In this document: piece by piece, positions 47,501 to 56,456 of the stretch
Layout of the letters: each line of letters begins with the position of its first letter
Position numbering within the stretch: the first letter of the stretch is position 1
NCBI RefSeq assembly: GCF_900100655.1
Contig: NZ_FNCE01000002.1
Span: 434,001-498,000 of the forward strand
Direction: 5' to 3'
Length of the DNA: 64,000 bases
Source: Limimonas halophila
Lineage (GTDB): Bacteria; Pseudomonadota; Alphaproteobacteria; Kiloniellales; Rhodovibrionaceae
Notes under the pieces: generated by a model
What the model saw: the letters and a program-made list of their open reading frames with translations, nothing else
Databases searched by the model: none
What the model was told of the DNA's origin: nothing
Translations under genes and position numbers: made by a program

Positions 47501-48538
47501 TCAGCTTTCCACCACGCCGGTCGGCTGGGGCTGGGTGATGTGGTGGATGCCGCCGCCCGCACGCAGAACGTCCATCACCGGCACCTGCACCGTCTTGTGC
47601 TTCGGGAACGCCTTGGCGATCTTCTCGCGCGCACCGTCGTCGCCCGGGTCGTCGAACATGGGCACGACGACGCCGCCGTTGGCGACGTAGAAGTTGATGT
47701 AGGACAGCGGCAGCCGCTCGCCGTTCGATCCCTTCTTGGGCTTCGGCTGCGGCACCTCGATCACCTCCAGCTGCTCGCCGCGGGCATCGGTGGCGGCGCG
47801 CAGCCGCGCCAGGTTGTCCTGCAGGACCGGATAGTTGACGTCCTCGGGGTCGTTGCTGGTCAGCGCCACCACCACCCCGGGCGCGACGAAGCAGGCGAGG
47901 TTGTTGACGTGCCCGCCGGTCGGGTCGTCGGCCAGCCCCTCGCCCAGCCAGATGACCTTGCGCGCGCCCAGCAGCTCGCACAACTCGTGCTCGGCCTGGG
48001 CGCGCATCAGGCTCTCGTTGCGGCGGGAATCGAAGACGACGGATTCGGTCGTCAGGACCGTGCCCGCACCGTCCGTGTGAACGGCGCCGCCCTCAAGCAC
48101 CAGGGGGGCTTCGTAGCGCGGCACGTCCAGGTGCGCCAGCAGCTTGCGCGCCACGGCAGCATCGGACGCGAAGGGTGTGTAGCGCTCGCCCCAGCCGTTG
48201 AAGATCCAGTCGATGCCCGCGACGTTGCCCGCCCCGTCCGCCAGGAAGGTGGGGCCGCTGTCGCGCATCCAGGAATCGTCGTGCTCCATGGGCACGCAGC
48301 CCACGCCGCTGCCGCAGCGGAGGCTCACGTCCGCCACGGTCGCCGGCTCCGCGATCATGGTCACGGGCTCGAAGCGGGCGATGGTGCGCGCGATCTGCGC
48401 GTAGCAGTCGCGCGCGATGTCCAGGCCGTCGGGCCAAATGGATTCGCGAACGGGCCACGCCATCCAGCAGCGCCAGTGCGGGGCCCATTCGGGCGGCATG
48501 AAAAAGCCATCGGCCCGCGGCGTCCGCGGCGTCGCCAT
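47501..48538 (-). CDS. Agmatine deiminase family protein with catalytic Cys replaced by His
   Basis: A 345-aa PAD_porph/AguA-type protein. MPPEWAPHWRCWMAWP, MEHDDSWMRDSGPTF, LEGGAVHTDGAGT and GGHVNNLACF are conserved. The active-site motif normally GGxxHCITQ reads GGGIHHITQ: residue 333 is His (CAC), not Cys. AguA turns agmatine into N-carbamoylputrescine through a thiouronium on that Cys, so this protein is probably not an ordinary deiminase. GGAGG precedes the ATG. Family certain, function open. Confidence 0.85.
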   Translation of the reverse strand: MATPRTPRADGFFMPPEWAPHWRCWMAWPVRESIWPDGLDIARDCYAQIARTIARFEPVTMIAEPATVADVSLRCGSGVGCVPMEHDDSWMRDSGPTFLADGAGNVAGIDWIFNGWGERYTPFASDAAVARKLLAHLDVPRYEAPLVLEGGAVHTDGAGTVLTTESVVFDSRRNESLMRAQAEHELCELLGARKVIWLGEGLADDPTGGHVNNLACFVAPGVVVALTSNDPEDVNYPVLQDNLARLRAATDARGEQLEVIEVPQPKPKKGSNGERLPLSYINFYVANGGVVVPMFDDPGDDGAREKIAKAFPKHKTVQVPVMDVLRAGGGIHHITQPQPTGVVES

Positions 48539-48606
48539 GAAACCTCCGGGCGGTCCAGCCGGACTCTATACCGGGCGTCGCGACTCGGCCAAGCGCCGGT
48601 TGGCGC

Positions 48607-50457
48607 TCAGCTCGAAGCCGACGCGCCGCCCCCCTGGCTTTCCGCGCCCGGGCCGCCGCCGGCACTGCGCTTGGGCTGCTTGCGGATGCTCAGGCCCAGC
48701 TCCTTGAGGCGGCTGTCCGGCACCTCCGCGGGCGCGCCCATCATCAGGTCCTCCGCCCGCTGGGTCATCGGGAAGGGCACGACCTCGCGGATGTTGGGCT
48801 CGCCGGCCAGCAGCATGACGATGCGCTCCACGCCCGGCGCGCAGCCGCCGTGCGGCGGCGCCCCGTACTTGAGCGCGTTGAGCAGGCCGGAGAAGCGCTC
48901 CTCCACCTGATCCGCCGAATAGCCGACGATGCCGAAGGCCTTGTACATGATCTCCGGCACGTGGTTCCGGATCGCGCCCGACGACAGCTCGACGCCGTTG
49001 CAGACGATGTCGTACTGACTGGCCTTGATGGTGAGCGGGTCCTGGTTCTCCAGGGCTTCCAGCCCGCCCTGCGGCATGGAGAAGGGGTTGTGGGAGAAGT
49101 CGATCTCCCCCGTCTCCTCGTCCAGCTCGTACATCGGGAAGTCCACGATCCAGCAGAACTTGAACTCCCCCTCCGGGATCAGCTCCAGCTCCTCGCCCAG
49201 CTTGGTGCGCACCGTGGCGCCGAAATCGGCCGCCGCGTCGGGCTTGTCGCAGACGAAGAAGACCGCGTCGCCGTCGCCGACCCCGGCCGTGTCCTTGATC
49301 TGCGCCAGGCGCTCCTCGTCCAGGTTCTTGGCGATGGGGCCCTTGGCCGTGCCGTCGGCGGCGAAGTTGATGTAGCCCAGGCCCGGCTTGCCCTCTTTCT
49401 GCGCCCAGCTGTTCATCCCGTCGAAGAAGCTGCGCGGACGCGAGGACGCACCCGGCGCCGGCACCGCGCGCACCACCGCGCCGGTTTCGACGGCCTTGGC
49501 GAAGATGCCGAAGCCCGAGCCGCGGAAGACCTCGGTGACAAAGCTCATCTCGATGGGGTTGCGCAGGTCCGGCTTGTCGGTGCCGTACTTGCGCATGGCC
49601 TCGGCGTAGGGAATCCGCGGATACGGCGGCTGGGTGACGCTGGCCTCCCCGCCGAACTCGTTGAACACGCCCGTCAGCACCGGCTCCAGAACGTTGAAGA
49701 CGTCCTCCTGGGTGCAGAAGCTCATCTCGAAGTCGAGCTGGTAGAACTCACCCGGCGAGCGGTCGGCGCGGCTGGCCTCGTCGCGGAAGCAGGGCGCGAT
49801 CTGGAAGTAGCGGTCGAAGCCCGCGATCATCAGCAGCTGCTTGAACATCTGCGGCGCCTGGGGCAGCGCATAGAACTTCCCGGGGTGCAGGCGGGCCGGC
49901 ACCAGGAAGTCGCGCGCGCCCTCGGGGCTGGACGCCGTCAGGATGGGCGTCTGGTACTCGCGGAAGCCCTGCGCCTCCATGTGCCGGCGCAGCGCCGAGA
50001 TGACGTCGGAACGCAGCTTGATGTTCTCGTGCATGCGCTCGCGCCGCAGGTCCAGGTAGCGGTGGCGCAGGCGCACCTCCTCGCCCGCGTCCTCGTCGGA
50101 GTTGACCTGCAGCGGCACCTGCGCGGCCGCCGAGAGCACCTCGAAGCTCTGGATGCGGACCTCGATCTCGCCCGTCAGCAGGCTCGGGTTGACCGTCTCG
50201 GCCTCGCGCTGGACGACCTGCCCCGTGATGCGCACCACGCTTTCCACGCGCACGCGCTCCACCTCGGGGAAGATGTCGCTGGAGACGTCGGTAACGATCT
50301 GCGTCAGGCCGTAGTCGTCGCGCAGGTCGATGAAGAGCAGCTGGCCGTGATCGCGCTTGCGGTGGACCCAGCCGGAAAGCCGGACCTCCCGGCCCACATG
50401 GTCGCGGCGCAGGTCGCCGCAGGTGTGCGTGCGGTAGGGATGCGTGTGCTGCGTCAT
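48607..50457 (-). CDS. aspS: Aspartyl-tRNA synthetase
   Basis: A 616-aa bacterial-type class II AspRS. N-terminal OB-fold ([20 protein letters not shown]), motif 2 around [15 protein letters not shown](Y)QLD and motif 3 [18 protein letters not shown]. With gatCAB present, it may be a non-discriminating enzyme that also charges tRNA-Asn (inference; presence of AsnRS elsewhere would decide). A Gly/Ser/Ala-rich tail of about 20 residues ends it. The ATG at 50457 starts the known N-terminus; the frame to 50526 is non-family. Confidence 0.96.
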   Translation of the reverse strand: MTQHTHPYRTHTCGDLRRDHVGREVRLSGWVHRKRDHGQLLFIDLRDDYGLTQIVTDVSSDIFPEVERVRVESVVRITGQVVQREAETVNPSLLTGEIEVRIQSFEVLSAAAQVPLQVNSDEDAGEEVRLRHRYLDLRRERMHENIKLRSDVISALRRHMEAQGFREYQTPILTASSPEGARDFLVPARLHPGKFYALPQAPQMFKQLLMIAGFDRYFQIAPCFRDEASRADRSPGEFYQLDFEMSFCTQEDVFNVLEPVLTGVFNEFGGEASVTQPPYPRIPYAEAMRKYGTDKPDLRNPIEMSFVTEVFRGSGFGIFAKAVETGAVVRAVPAPGASSRPRSFFDGMNSWAQKEGKPGLGYINFAADGTAKGPIAKNLDEERLAQIKDTAGVGDGDAVFFVCDKPDAAADFGATVRTKLGEELELIPEGEFKFCWIVDFPMYELDEETGEIDFSHNPFSMPQGGLEALENQDPLTIKASQYDIVCNGVELSSGAIRNHVPEIMYKAFGIVGYSADQVEERFSGLLNALKYGAPPHGGCAPGVERIVMLLAGEPNIREVVPFPMTQRAEDLMMGAPAEVPDSRLKELGLSIRKQPKRSAGGGPGAESQGGGASASS

Positions 50458-50582
50458 CACGGCGCCATCGCGTTGTTGGCAGGGGTTTGCGAAGCGGGGC
50501 GAACAAGACCCACCGCGTCGAGGCATGTCAAGGCGCGCCCGCGTGTTTCGCGCGCGGCCGGACGTCCTTATATATGGCGGCG

Positions 50583-51764
50583 ATGAGCCTGATCACCGAC
50601 ACCGACCAGCTTGCCGCGTTCTGCCGGCGCCAGGCCGACGCGGCCTATGTCACGGTCGACACCGAATTCCTGCGCGACAGCACCTATTGGCCCAAGCTGT
50701 GCCTGATCCAGGTGGCGGGCCCGGCGGCGGACGACGTCGTCGCGGTGGACCCGCTGGCCGAGGGCATGGACCTGAGGCCGCTGCTGGACCTGCTGGCGAA
50801 CCCCGAGGTCGTGAAGGTCTTCCATGCCGCCAAGCAGGACATGGAGATCTTCTACAACCTCATGGACGGCACGCTGCCCACGCCCGTCTTCGACACCCAG
50901 GTCGCGGCGATGGTGTGCGGCTTCGGCGAGCAGGTGGGCTACGACACCCTCGCCAAGCGCATCACCGGCGCGAAGATCGACAAGGCGCCGCGCTTCGCCG
51001 ACTGGTCGCAGCGCCCCCTGCCCGAGAAGCAGCTGTCCTACGCGCTCGCCGATGTCACGCACCTGCGCGAGATCTACACCGAGCTGCTGCGCCGGCTGGA
51101 AAAATCGGGGCGCGCGCGCTGGCTGGACGAGGAGCTGGCGGCGCTGACCGACCCGGCGACCTACGAGATGGACCCGGACGCGGCGTGGCAGCGGCTCAAG
51201 CGGCGCTCGGGCGATTCCCGCTACCTCGCCGTGCTGCGCGAGGTCGCGGCGTGGCGCGAGCGCGAGGCCCAGCGCCGCGACGTGCCGCGCAACCGGATCA
51301 TCAAGGACGAGCAGATCCAGGACATCGCCGCCCAGGCGCCGCGCTCGCCCGAGGCGCTGGCGCGCATGCGCGGGCTCAACGCCGACTTCGCCCGCGGCAA
51401 GCTGGGAAGCGGCGTGCTGGAAGCCGTGGAGCGCGCGGTGAACCTGCCCGCCGACCAGGTTCCCAAACCGGCCGCCAAGACGGAGCTGCCGCCCGGCAAG
51501 GGGCCGCTGCTGGAGCTGCTCAAGGTGCTCCTCAAGGCGCAGTGCGAGGCGCACGGCGTCGCCCAGCGGCTGGTGGCCACCACCGCCGATCTGGAAAAGC
51601 TGGTCAGCGACGACCGCGCCGGCGTGGCGGCGCTGCGCGGCTGGCGCTACGAGATCTTCGGCAAGTGGGCGCTCGCCCTCAAGCGCGGCGAGCTGGCGCT
51701 CAGCGCCGGCGACGGCCAGGTCGAAGTGCTGCACGTGGACACCGGGGAACCGGCCGCGTCCTGA
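50583..51764 (+). CDS. rnd: Ribonuclease D
   Basis: A 393-aa DEDD-family 3'-5' exoribonuclease for tRNA end trimming. The DEDD residues are in [10 protein letters not shown] (about residues 21-30), [13 protein letters not shown] and [12 protein letters not shown]; an HRDC domain ([18 protein letters not shown]) follows. It diverges from aspS. The ATG at 50583 is used here; an in-frame ATG at 50574 overlaps a TATATA at 50569-50574 that may be the -10 element. Confidence 0.94.
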   Translation: MSLITDTDQLAAFCRRQADAAYVTVDTEFLRDSTYWPKLCLIQVAGPAADDVVAVDPLAEGMDLRPLLDLLANPEVVKVFHAAKQDMEIFYNLMDGTLPTPVFDTQVAAMVCGFGEQVGYDTLAKRITGAKIDKAPRFADWSQRPLPEKQLSYALADVTHLREIYTELLRRLEKSGRARWLDEELAALTDPATYEMDPDAAWQRLKRRSGDSRYLAVLREVAAWREREAQRRDVPRNRIIKDEQIQDIAAQAPRSPEALARMRGLNADFARGKLGSGVLEAVERAVNLPADQVPKPAAKTELPPGKGPLLELLKVLLKAQCEAHGVAQRLVATTADLEKLVSDDRAGVAALRGWRYEIFGKWALALKRGELALSAGDGQVEVLHVDTGEPAAS

Positions 51765-51858
51765 ACCGGTCGGGACGGCGGCCGGGGTGTGATCGCGCGC
51801 CCGGTTTCCGCTACCCTCCGGGGAAACTGACCGTCACGCGCACCGGCCGGGGGCGAGC

Positions 51859-52197
51859 ATGAAGCGCTGGATGCCGCGACGCCGCGGCGGGAACCGCTAC
51901 GAGACGCGCGTGAAGCAGAGCGGTCGCACGCCCGACATGCGCCGCAAGGAGCTGGCGGGGGCGTGGCTGCTGGAGGTCAACCTGCCCCGCGTCGCCCCCG
52001 ACCAGCGCAAGCAGTTCGCCGACGCCATCGCCCAGATGATCGCGCGCCAGACCCACAAGGAAATCGACACGCGCCAGTACGAGATCGAGCTGTTCCAGGA
52101 GTATTTCGGCCTGGAGTGGGTCAAGCGCTGGCAGCGCATCATCGAGCAGGCGAACAAGCCGGCGCGGCCGGCCAACGGCGGCCAAAGGCAGACGTAG
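51859..52197 (+). CDS. Hypothetical protein, small and basic
   Basis: A 112-aa protein I do not recognise. It is basic at the N-terminus (MKRWMPRRRGGNRY), has a central strand-like segment AWLLEVNLPRV and a long amphipathic helix (QFADAIAQMIARQ through YFGLEWVKRWQRIIEQ). No signal peptide or membrane segment. It lies 94 nt after rnd and converges with pgi (9 nt), with a GGGGGCGAGC ribosome site. Codon use looks like its neighbours, so it is probably real. Confidence 0.65.
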   Translation: MKRWMPRRRGGNRYETRVKQSGRTPDMRRKELAGAWLLEVNLPRVAPDQRKQFADAIAQMIARQTHKEIDTRQYEIELFQEYFGLEWVKRWQRIIEQANKPARPANGGQRQT

Positions 52198-52206
52198 GCC
52201 GGACCG

Positions 52207-53859
52207 TCAGGCCCCCTCGCCATCGGCCAGGCGCGCCCGCCAGCCCAACAGCCCGTCGGTCGAGGGGTCGGCGTCCGGGGCACCCTCGCGCGCCGCGACG
52301 CGGCCGTGCAGGCTGGTCGCCAATTCCTTGCCCAGTTCGACGCCCCACTGGTCGAAGGGGTTCACGCCCCAGATCGTGCCCTCGATCACCACGCGGTGCT
52401 CGTAGAGCGCGATGATGCGGCCCAGCGTGAACGGGTCCAGGCGGCGGTAGAGCAGCATCGTCGACGGCCGGTCGCCCGCGAAGCTGCGGTGCGGGGCCAG
52501 GCGCGCCGCCGTGTGCGCGTCCATCCCCTGCTGGCGCAGCAGCGTCTCGGTTTCCGCGCGGCACCGCCCGCGCATGAGCGCCCGCGCCTGCGCGAAGCAG
52601 TTGGCCACCAGCAGGTCGTGGTGGTCGCGCGCGTCCGGTTCGTGCCCATCGGCGGCGACCAGGAACTCGCAGGGGACGATGCGCGTGCCCTGGTGCAGCA
52701 GCTGGAAGAAGGCGTGCTGGGCGTTCGTGCCCACCTCCCCCCAGACGATGGGTCCGCTGTGCCCGGTCAGCGCCGCGCCGTCCGCGCTCACCGCCTTGCC
52801 GTTGGATTCCATGTCGAGCTGCTGGAGATACCCCGGCAGGCGGTTCAGCCGGTGGTCGTAGGGCAGCACCGCGCGCGTCGGGTAGCCGCACACGTTGGCG
52901 TGCCACACCCCGACCAGCGCGAGCAGCACCGGCATGTTCCGGGTCAGCGGCGCCTCGCGCACGTGCGCGTCCATGGCCGCCGCGCCGGCGCGGAAGGCGT
53001 CGAAGGCGTCCGTGCCCAGCGCGATCATCGCGGGCAGCCCCACCGCGCCCCAGACGGAATAGCGGCCGCCGACCCAGTCCCACATCCGGAAGACACGCTC
53101 GGCGGGGATGCCGAAGGCGGCCGCCTTGTCTGTAGCCGCGGTCACGGCCGCGAAATGTCCAGCGACCCCCTCTTCCCCGAGCGCCCGCGCGCTCCACGCC
53201 CAGGCGGTCCGGGCGTTCGCCAGGGTTTCGGTGGTGGTGAAGGACTTGGACGAAACGATGATGAGCGTTCGGCGGGGATCCCGACCGCGCAGCGTGTCCG
53301 AGACATCGGCGCCGTCCGCGTTGGCGACGAAATGCACGCGCGGCCCGTCGCGATACGGGCGCAACGACCGCACGGCCAGCGCGGGGCCGAGGTGGGAGCC
53401 CCCGATGCCGATGTTGATCACGTCCGTGATGGGCTCGCCGTCGCGACCGGCGATCGTGCCGTCGCGCACGCCCTCGGCGAAGGCGCGCACGCGCGCGTCC
53501 TCCGCCGCCACCGCGGCCTTCACGTCGCGGCCGTCCACGTGGCGGGGCGCCTGGTCCGGGGCACGCAGAACGGGGTGCAGCGCGGCGCGGTTTTCCGTGG
53601 CGTTCACCGTCTCGCCCGCGAACATCGCCTCCAGCCGCTGCGGCACGCCCGCCGCCCGGGCCAGATCGGCGAGGAGGTCGAGCGCGCGACCATCCAGCTT
53701 GGTCTTGGAGATGTCCAGCAGCATGTCGTCCAGCGCCACGGACCAGCCCTGGAACCGCCGGGGATCGGCTGTGAACATCTCGTCGATGCGCGTGGCCTGG
53801 AGGTCCTGCCAGTGATCCGCAAGGGCGGCCCACGCCCGTTGCCGTGCACCCGTCGTCAT
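52207..53859 (-). CDS. pgi: Glucose-6-phosphate isomerase
   Basis: A 550-aa PGI that interconverts glucose-6-P and fructose-6-P. Signatures: INIGIGGSHLGP (about 148-159), VSSKSFTTTETL, MWDWVGGRYSVWGAVGLP (about 258-275), MESNGK with the nearby catalytic Glu in GEVGTNAQHAFFQ, and the C-terminal Lys in DQWGVELGKELA. It overlaps the sugar kinase gene by 4 nt (53856-53859). Confidence 0.97.
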   Translation of the reverse strand: MTTGARQRAWAALADHWQDLQATRIDEMFTADPRRFQGWSVALDDMLLDISKTKLDGRALDLLADLARAAGVPQRLEAMFAGETVNATENRAALHPVLRAPDQAPRHVDGRDVKAAVAAEDARVRAFAEGVRDGTIAGRDGEPITDVINIGIGGSHLGPALAVRSLRPYRDGPRVHFVANADGADVSDTLRGRDPRRTLIIVSSKSFTTTETLANARTAWAWSARALGEEGVAGHFAAVTAATDKAAAFGIPAERVFRMWDWVGGRYSVWGAVGLPAMIALGTDAFDAFRAGAAAMDAHVREAPLTRNMPVLLALVGVWHANVCGYPTRAVLPYDHRLNRLPGYLQQLDMESNGKAVSADGAALTGHSGPIVWGEVGTNAQHAFFQLLHQGTRIVPCEFLVAADGHEPDARDHHDLLVANCFAQARALMRGRCRAETETLLRQQGMDAHTAARLAPHRSFAGDRPSTMLLYRRLDPFTLGRIIALYEHRVVIEGTIWGVNPFDQWGVELGKELATSLHGRVAAREGAPDADPSTDGLLGWRARLADGEGA

Positions 53860-54800
53860 GCCCCGCGCTCCATCGCTGGAAGCTCATGGCGCTGCGGCAT
53901 CGCGGCCCCGCGCCGGGCGACGCTGTGGGCCGCGGCCGCGCCGGCGAACGCCAGCAGCGCCGACACCTCGCCCGCCGTCAGCCGCCGCAGGCCGTCGCGG
54001 TCGAGGCGTCCGGTTTCCGCCAGCCCCGCCAGGAGCGCTGCCTGAAAGGCGTCGCCCGCACCCACGGTGTCGGCCACGGTCGTGGCAGCCGGCGCCGCAT
54101 CGACGCGGCCGTCCGGGCCCCAGGCCGTCGCGCCCCGCTCGCCGTGCGTCACGACCACCAGGGCCGCGCCGCTGGCGCGCCATGCCGCCGCAATCTCATC
54201 CGCCGGCGTGTCGGGGTAAAGGTGGGCGAGATCGGCCTCGGACGCCTTGATGATGTCCGCGCGCCCGGCCACCGCGTCCGCCCGCTGACGCCAGCGCGCC
54301 GTCTCGGGTTCCACGGCGAGCCGGACGTTGGGATCGAAGGACACCACCGTCTCCTCCGGGACGCGCGCCAGCAGCGCCGCCTGGGCGCTCGCGACCGGCT
54401 CCACGACGGCGGCGAAGGAGCCCGTGTGCACCGCCTCGACGCCGCGCAGGTCCTCGGGCACGTCCGCCGGCGAGAGCGCGCGGTCCGCCGCGCCCTCGCC
54501 GTAGATGGCAAAGGCGGGATCGCCGGCGTCGTCTAGGCTGATGTAGCTCATCGTCTGGGGGCGCGGCAGGCGATGCAGCCACGTCGTGTCCACGCCGGCC
54601 GCGGCGAGGGTCCCCACAAGGTGCTCGCCCAGCCAGTCGCGCGAAACGCCGCTCCACAGGCCGGCCGGCTGTCCCAGGCGCGCCAGCCCCACCGCGACGT
54701 TCAGGGGCGAGCCGCCGGGCCGGGCGTCCAGGGTCAGACCGTCCCGGCGCGTCGCCGCGCGAAAGACGTCGAACAGGGCCTCACCACAGACCAGAATCAT
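53856..54800 (-). CDS. PfkB-family sugar kinase (probable fructokinase)
   Basis: A 314-aa PfkB kinase. LVCGEALFDV and RPGGSPLNVAVGLARLG at the N-terminus and the catalytic DTVGAGDAFQAALLAGL (Asp, about residue 250) near the end are intact. Being translationally coupled to pgi, it is best read as fructokinase, making fructose-6-P for Pgi; substrate is inferred. Confidence 0.88.
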   Translation of the reverse strand: MILVCGEALFDVFRAATRRDGLTLDARPGGSPLNVAVGLARLGQPAGLWSGVSRDWLGEHLVGTLAAAGVDTTWLHRLPRPQTMSYISLDDAGDPAFAIYGEGAADRALSPADVPEDLRGVEAVHTGSFAAVVEPVASAQAALLARVPEETVVSFDPNVRLAVEPETARWRQRADAVAGRADIIKASEADLAHLYPDTPADEIAAAWRASGAALVVVTHGERGATAWGPDGRVDAAPAATTVADTVGAGDAFQAALLAGLAETGRLDRDGLRRLTAGEVSALLAFAGAAAAHSVARRGAAMPQRHELPAMERGA

Positions 54801-54947
54801 CGCGCCTCAATCGTGCTGCCGGCTGCCCCGCGCTCCCGACAATCGGACCGCAGGCGGCCGGGCCCCGCAAGTCCACCTTGCGAGCGGTTGACCGGGTGCA
54901 TTCGGCCGATGGGGCAACCGTTTTCGCGCATGCCCGAGCGAACGGGG

Positions 54948-56447
54948 CTACGCAACCTCGCCGGGCTTGCGCCCGGTGGCCTTCGCCAGCCGCTTGAGCC
55001 GGCGATGGAGGGCGTCGCCGGGCACGACGGAGCCGTCTTCCGGCAGGGCGACAGCGATCGTCGCGTCGTGCACGCGCAGGGCCGCCTTCTCCAGGATGGA
55101 CCCCACCCCGCCGGACACCGTGATGCCCAGCCGCAATGCCAGCCCCAGCACCTCGGCGCGGGCGATCTGGCGTTCGGTCATGAGCTGGCGCGCCGTCTGC
55201 GGTTCCGGCCGGCCGCGCTTGCCGCCGTAGCGGATATAGACGGTGTAGGCCAGGAAGGCGCGCTCCTGGTGATCCATGGCGAGCGGCGGCAACCGCAGGA
55301 TGCGGTCGAGCGCCTGGCGCTGGCGGTAGTCCGGGTGCTCGCGCCAGGCGATGTCGGCCAGATGGCAGGCGGCCTGGCGCAGCCGCGCTTCCTCCGCCGT
55401 TTCGTCGGGCACCAGGGGCCGCGTCCAGGCTTCCAGCGCCGGGCCGAGGTCGCCGAAGCGCCCCTCCTCCGCCGCCAGCCGCGAGGCGGCCGCCAGCAGC
55501 GGGTCGCGGGCCTGCTCGGCGGCGGGCAGCAGGTCGAAGATGTGGCCCTCGCGCAGGCCGAAGGCAGAAAAGCGCACCTGCGCCGGCCGCATGCGCTTGA
55601 GCACGCGGTAGAGCACCAGCGCCGCGTAGGGCATCGTCTCGCGGCGCTTCTTGGGCACGGCCTTGAGCTTGGACACCGACGCCGAACTCATCTGCGAAAT
55701 CACGCGCGCCGTCTCGGCCGCCGTGGCGCGCGGCAGGGTGTAGCCGTGGATGACGTGGAGCGGGAAGTCGCTCTGCTCCATGTGCACGCGCGCCAACGCC
55801 CGCCACGCCCCGCCGACCGGATAGAAGGTTTCGCCGGCGTGGGCGCCGAGCCAGTCGACCGTATCCAGATGGCGGTCGATCTCCGCCATCGCCGCCTTGC
55901 GCGAGGAGCCGGCCAGCTCCATCAGCCGGATCGGGCCCAGCGGCAGCGTGGTGATTTCCTGGATGGCGCCGTCGGCGATGCGCACGAGTTCCAGGCTGCC
56001 GCCGCCCAGATCCCCCGTGATGCCGGCCGCCCCCGGCGTCCCGGCCATGACCCCCAGGCCCGACAGCCGCGCCTCCGCCGTGCCCGAAAGCACGGTGACG
56101 CGGGCCTGGCAGCAGCGCTCGACCTCGGCGACGAAGGCCGCGCCGTTCTCGGCGTCGCGCACGGCCGCCGTCGCCAGCAGGTCGAAGCGCGCCACGCCCA
56201 TGGCGGTCGCCAGCCGGGCGAAGCGCGTCAGGTTCTGGAGCGCGGCGGCGATGCCGTCCTCGTTCAGCCGGCCCGTCCGGTCCAGCCCGCGCCCCAGGCC
56301 GCACTGCACGGCCTCGTTGAACACCGGGATGGGCGCGCAGGCCAGCCGGTCGAAGACGACCAGCCGGATGGAGTTGGAGCCGATGTCGACGACGGCGACG
56401 CGCCCGCCGCGCGGCGCCGTCCCCGGTGCGTCCGTGTCGGCGCTCAT
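54948..56447 (-). CDS. ppx: Exopolyphosphatase (Ppx/GppA family)
   Basis: A 499-aa ASKHA-fold phosphatase: VAVVDIGSNSIRLVVF (about residues 17-32), LATAAVRDAENG, GDLGGGSLELVRI (about 144-156) and a C-terminal HD-like domain. It degrades inorganic polyphosphate (or pppGpp). It begins 9 nt after ppk1 on the same strand, a well-known pairing. Confidence 0.94.
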   Translation of the reverse strand: MSADTDAPGTAPRGGRVAVVDIGSNSIRLVVFDRLACAPIPVFNEAVQCGLGRGLDRTGRLNEDGIAAALQNLTRFARLATAMGVARFDLLATAAVRDAENGAAFVAEVERCCQARVTVLSGTAEARLSGLGVMAGTPGAAGITGDLGGGSLELVRIADGAIQEITTLPLGPIRLMELAGSSRKAAMAEIDRHLDTVDWLGAHAGETFYPVGGAWRALARVHMEQSDFPLHVIHGYTLPRATAAETARVISQMSSASVSKLKAVPKKRRETMPYAALVLYRVLKRMRPAQVRFSAFGLREGHIFDLLPAAEQARDPLLAAASRLAAEEGRFGDLGPALEAWTRPLVPDETAEEARLRQAACHLADIAWREHPDYRQRQALDRILRLPPLAMDHQERAFLAYTVYIRYGGKRGRPEPQTARQLMTERQIARAEVLGLALRLGITVSGGVGSILEKAALRVHDATIAVALPEDGSVVPGDALHRRLKRLAKATGRKPGEVA

Positions 56448-56456
56448 GCGGTCCGG

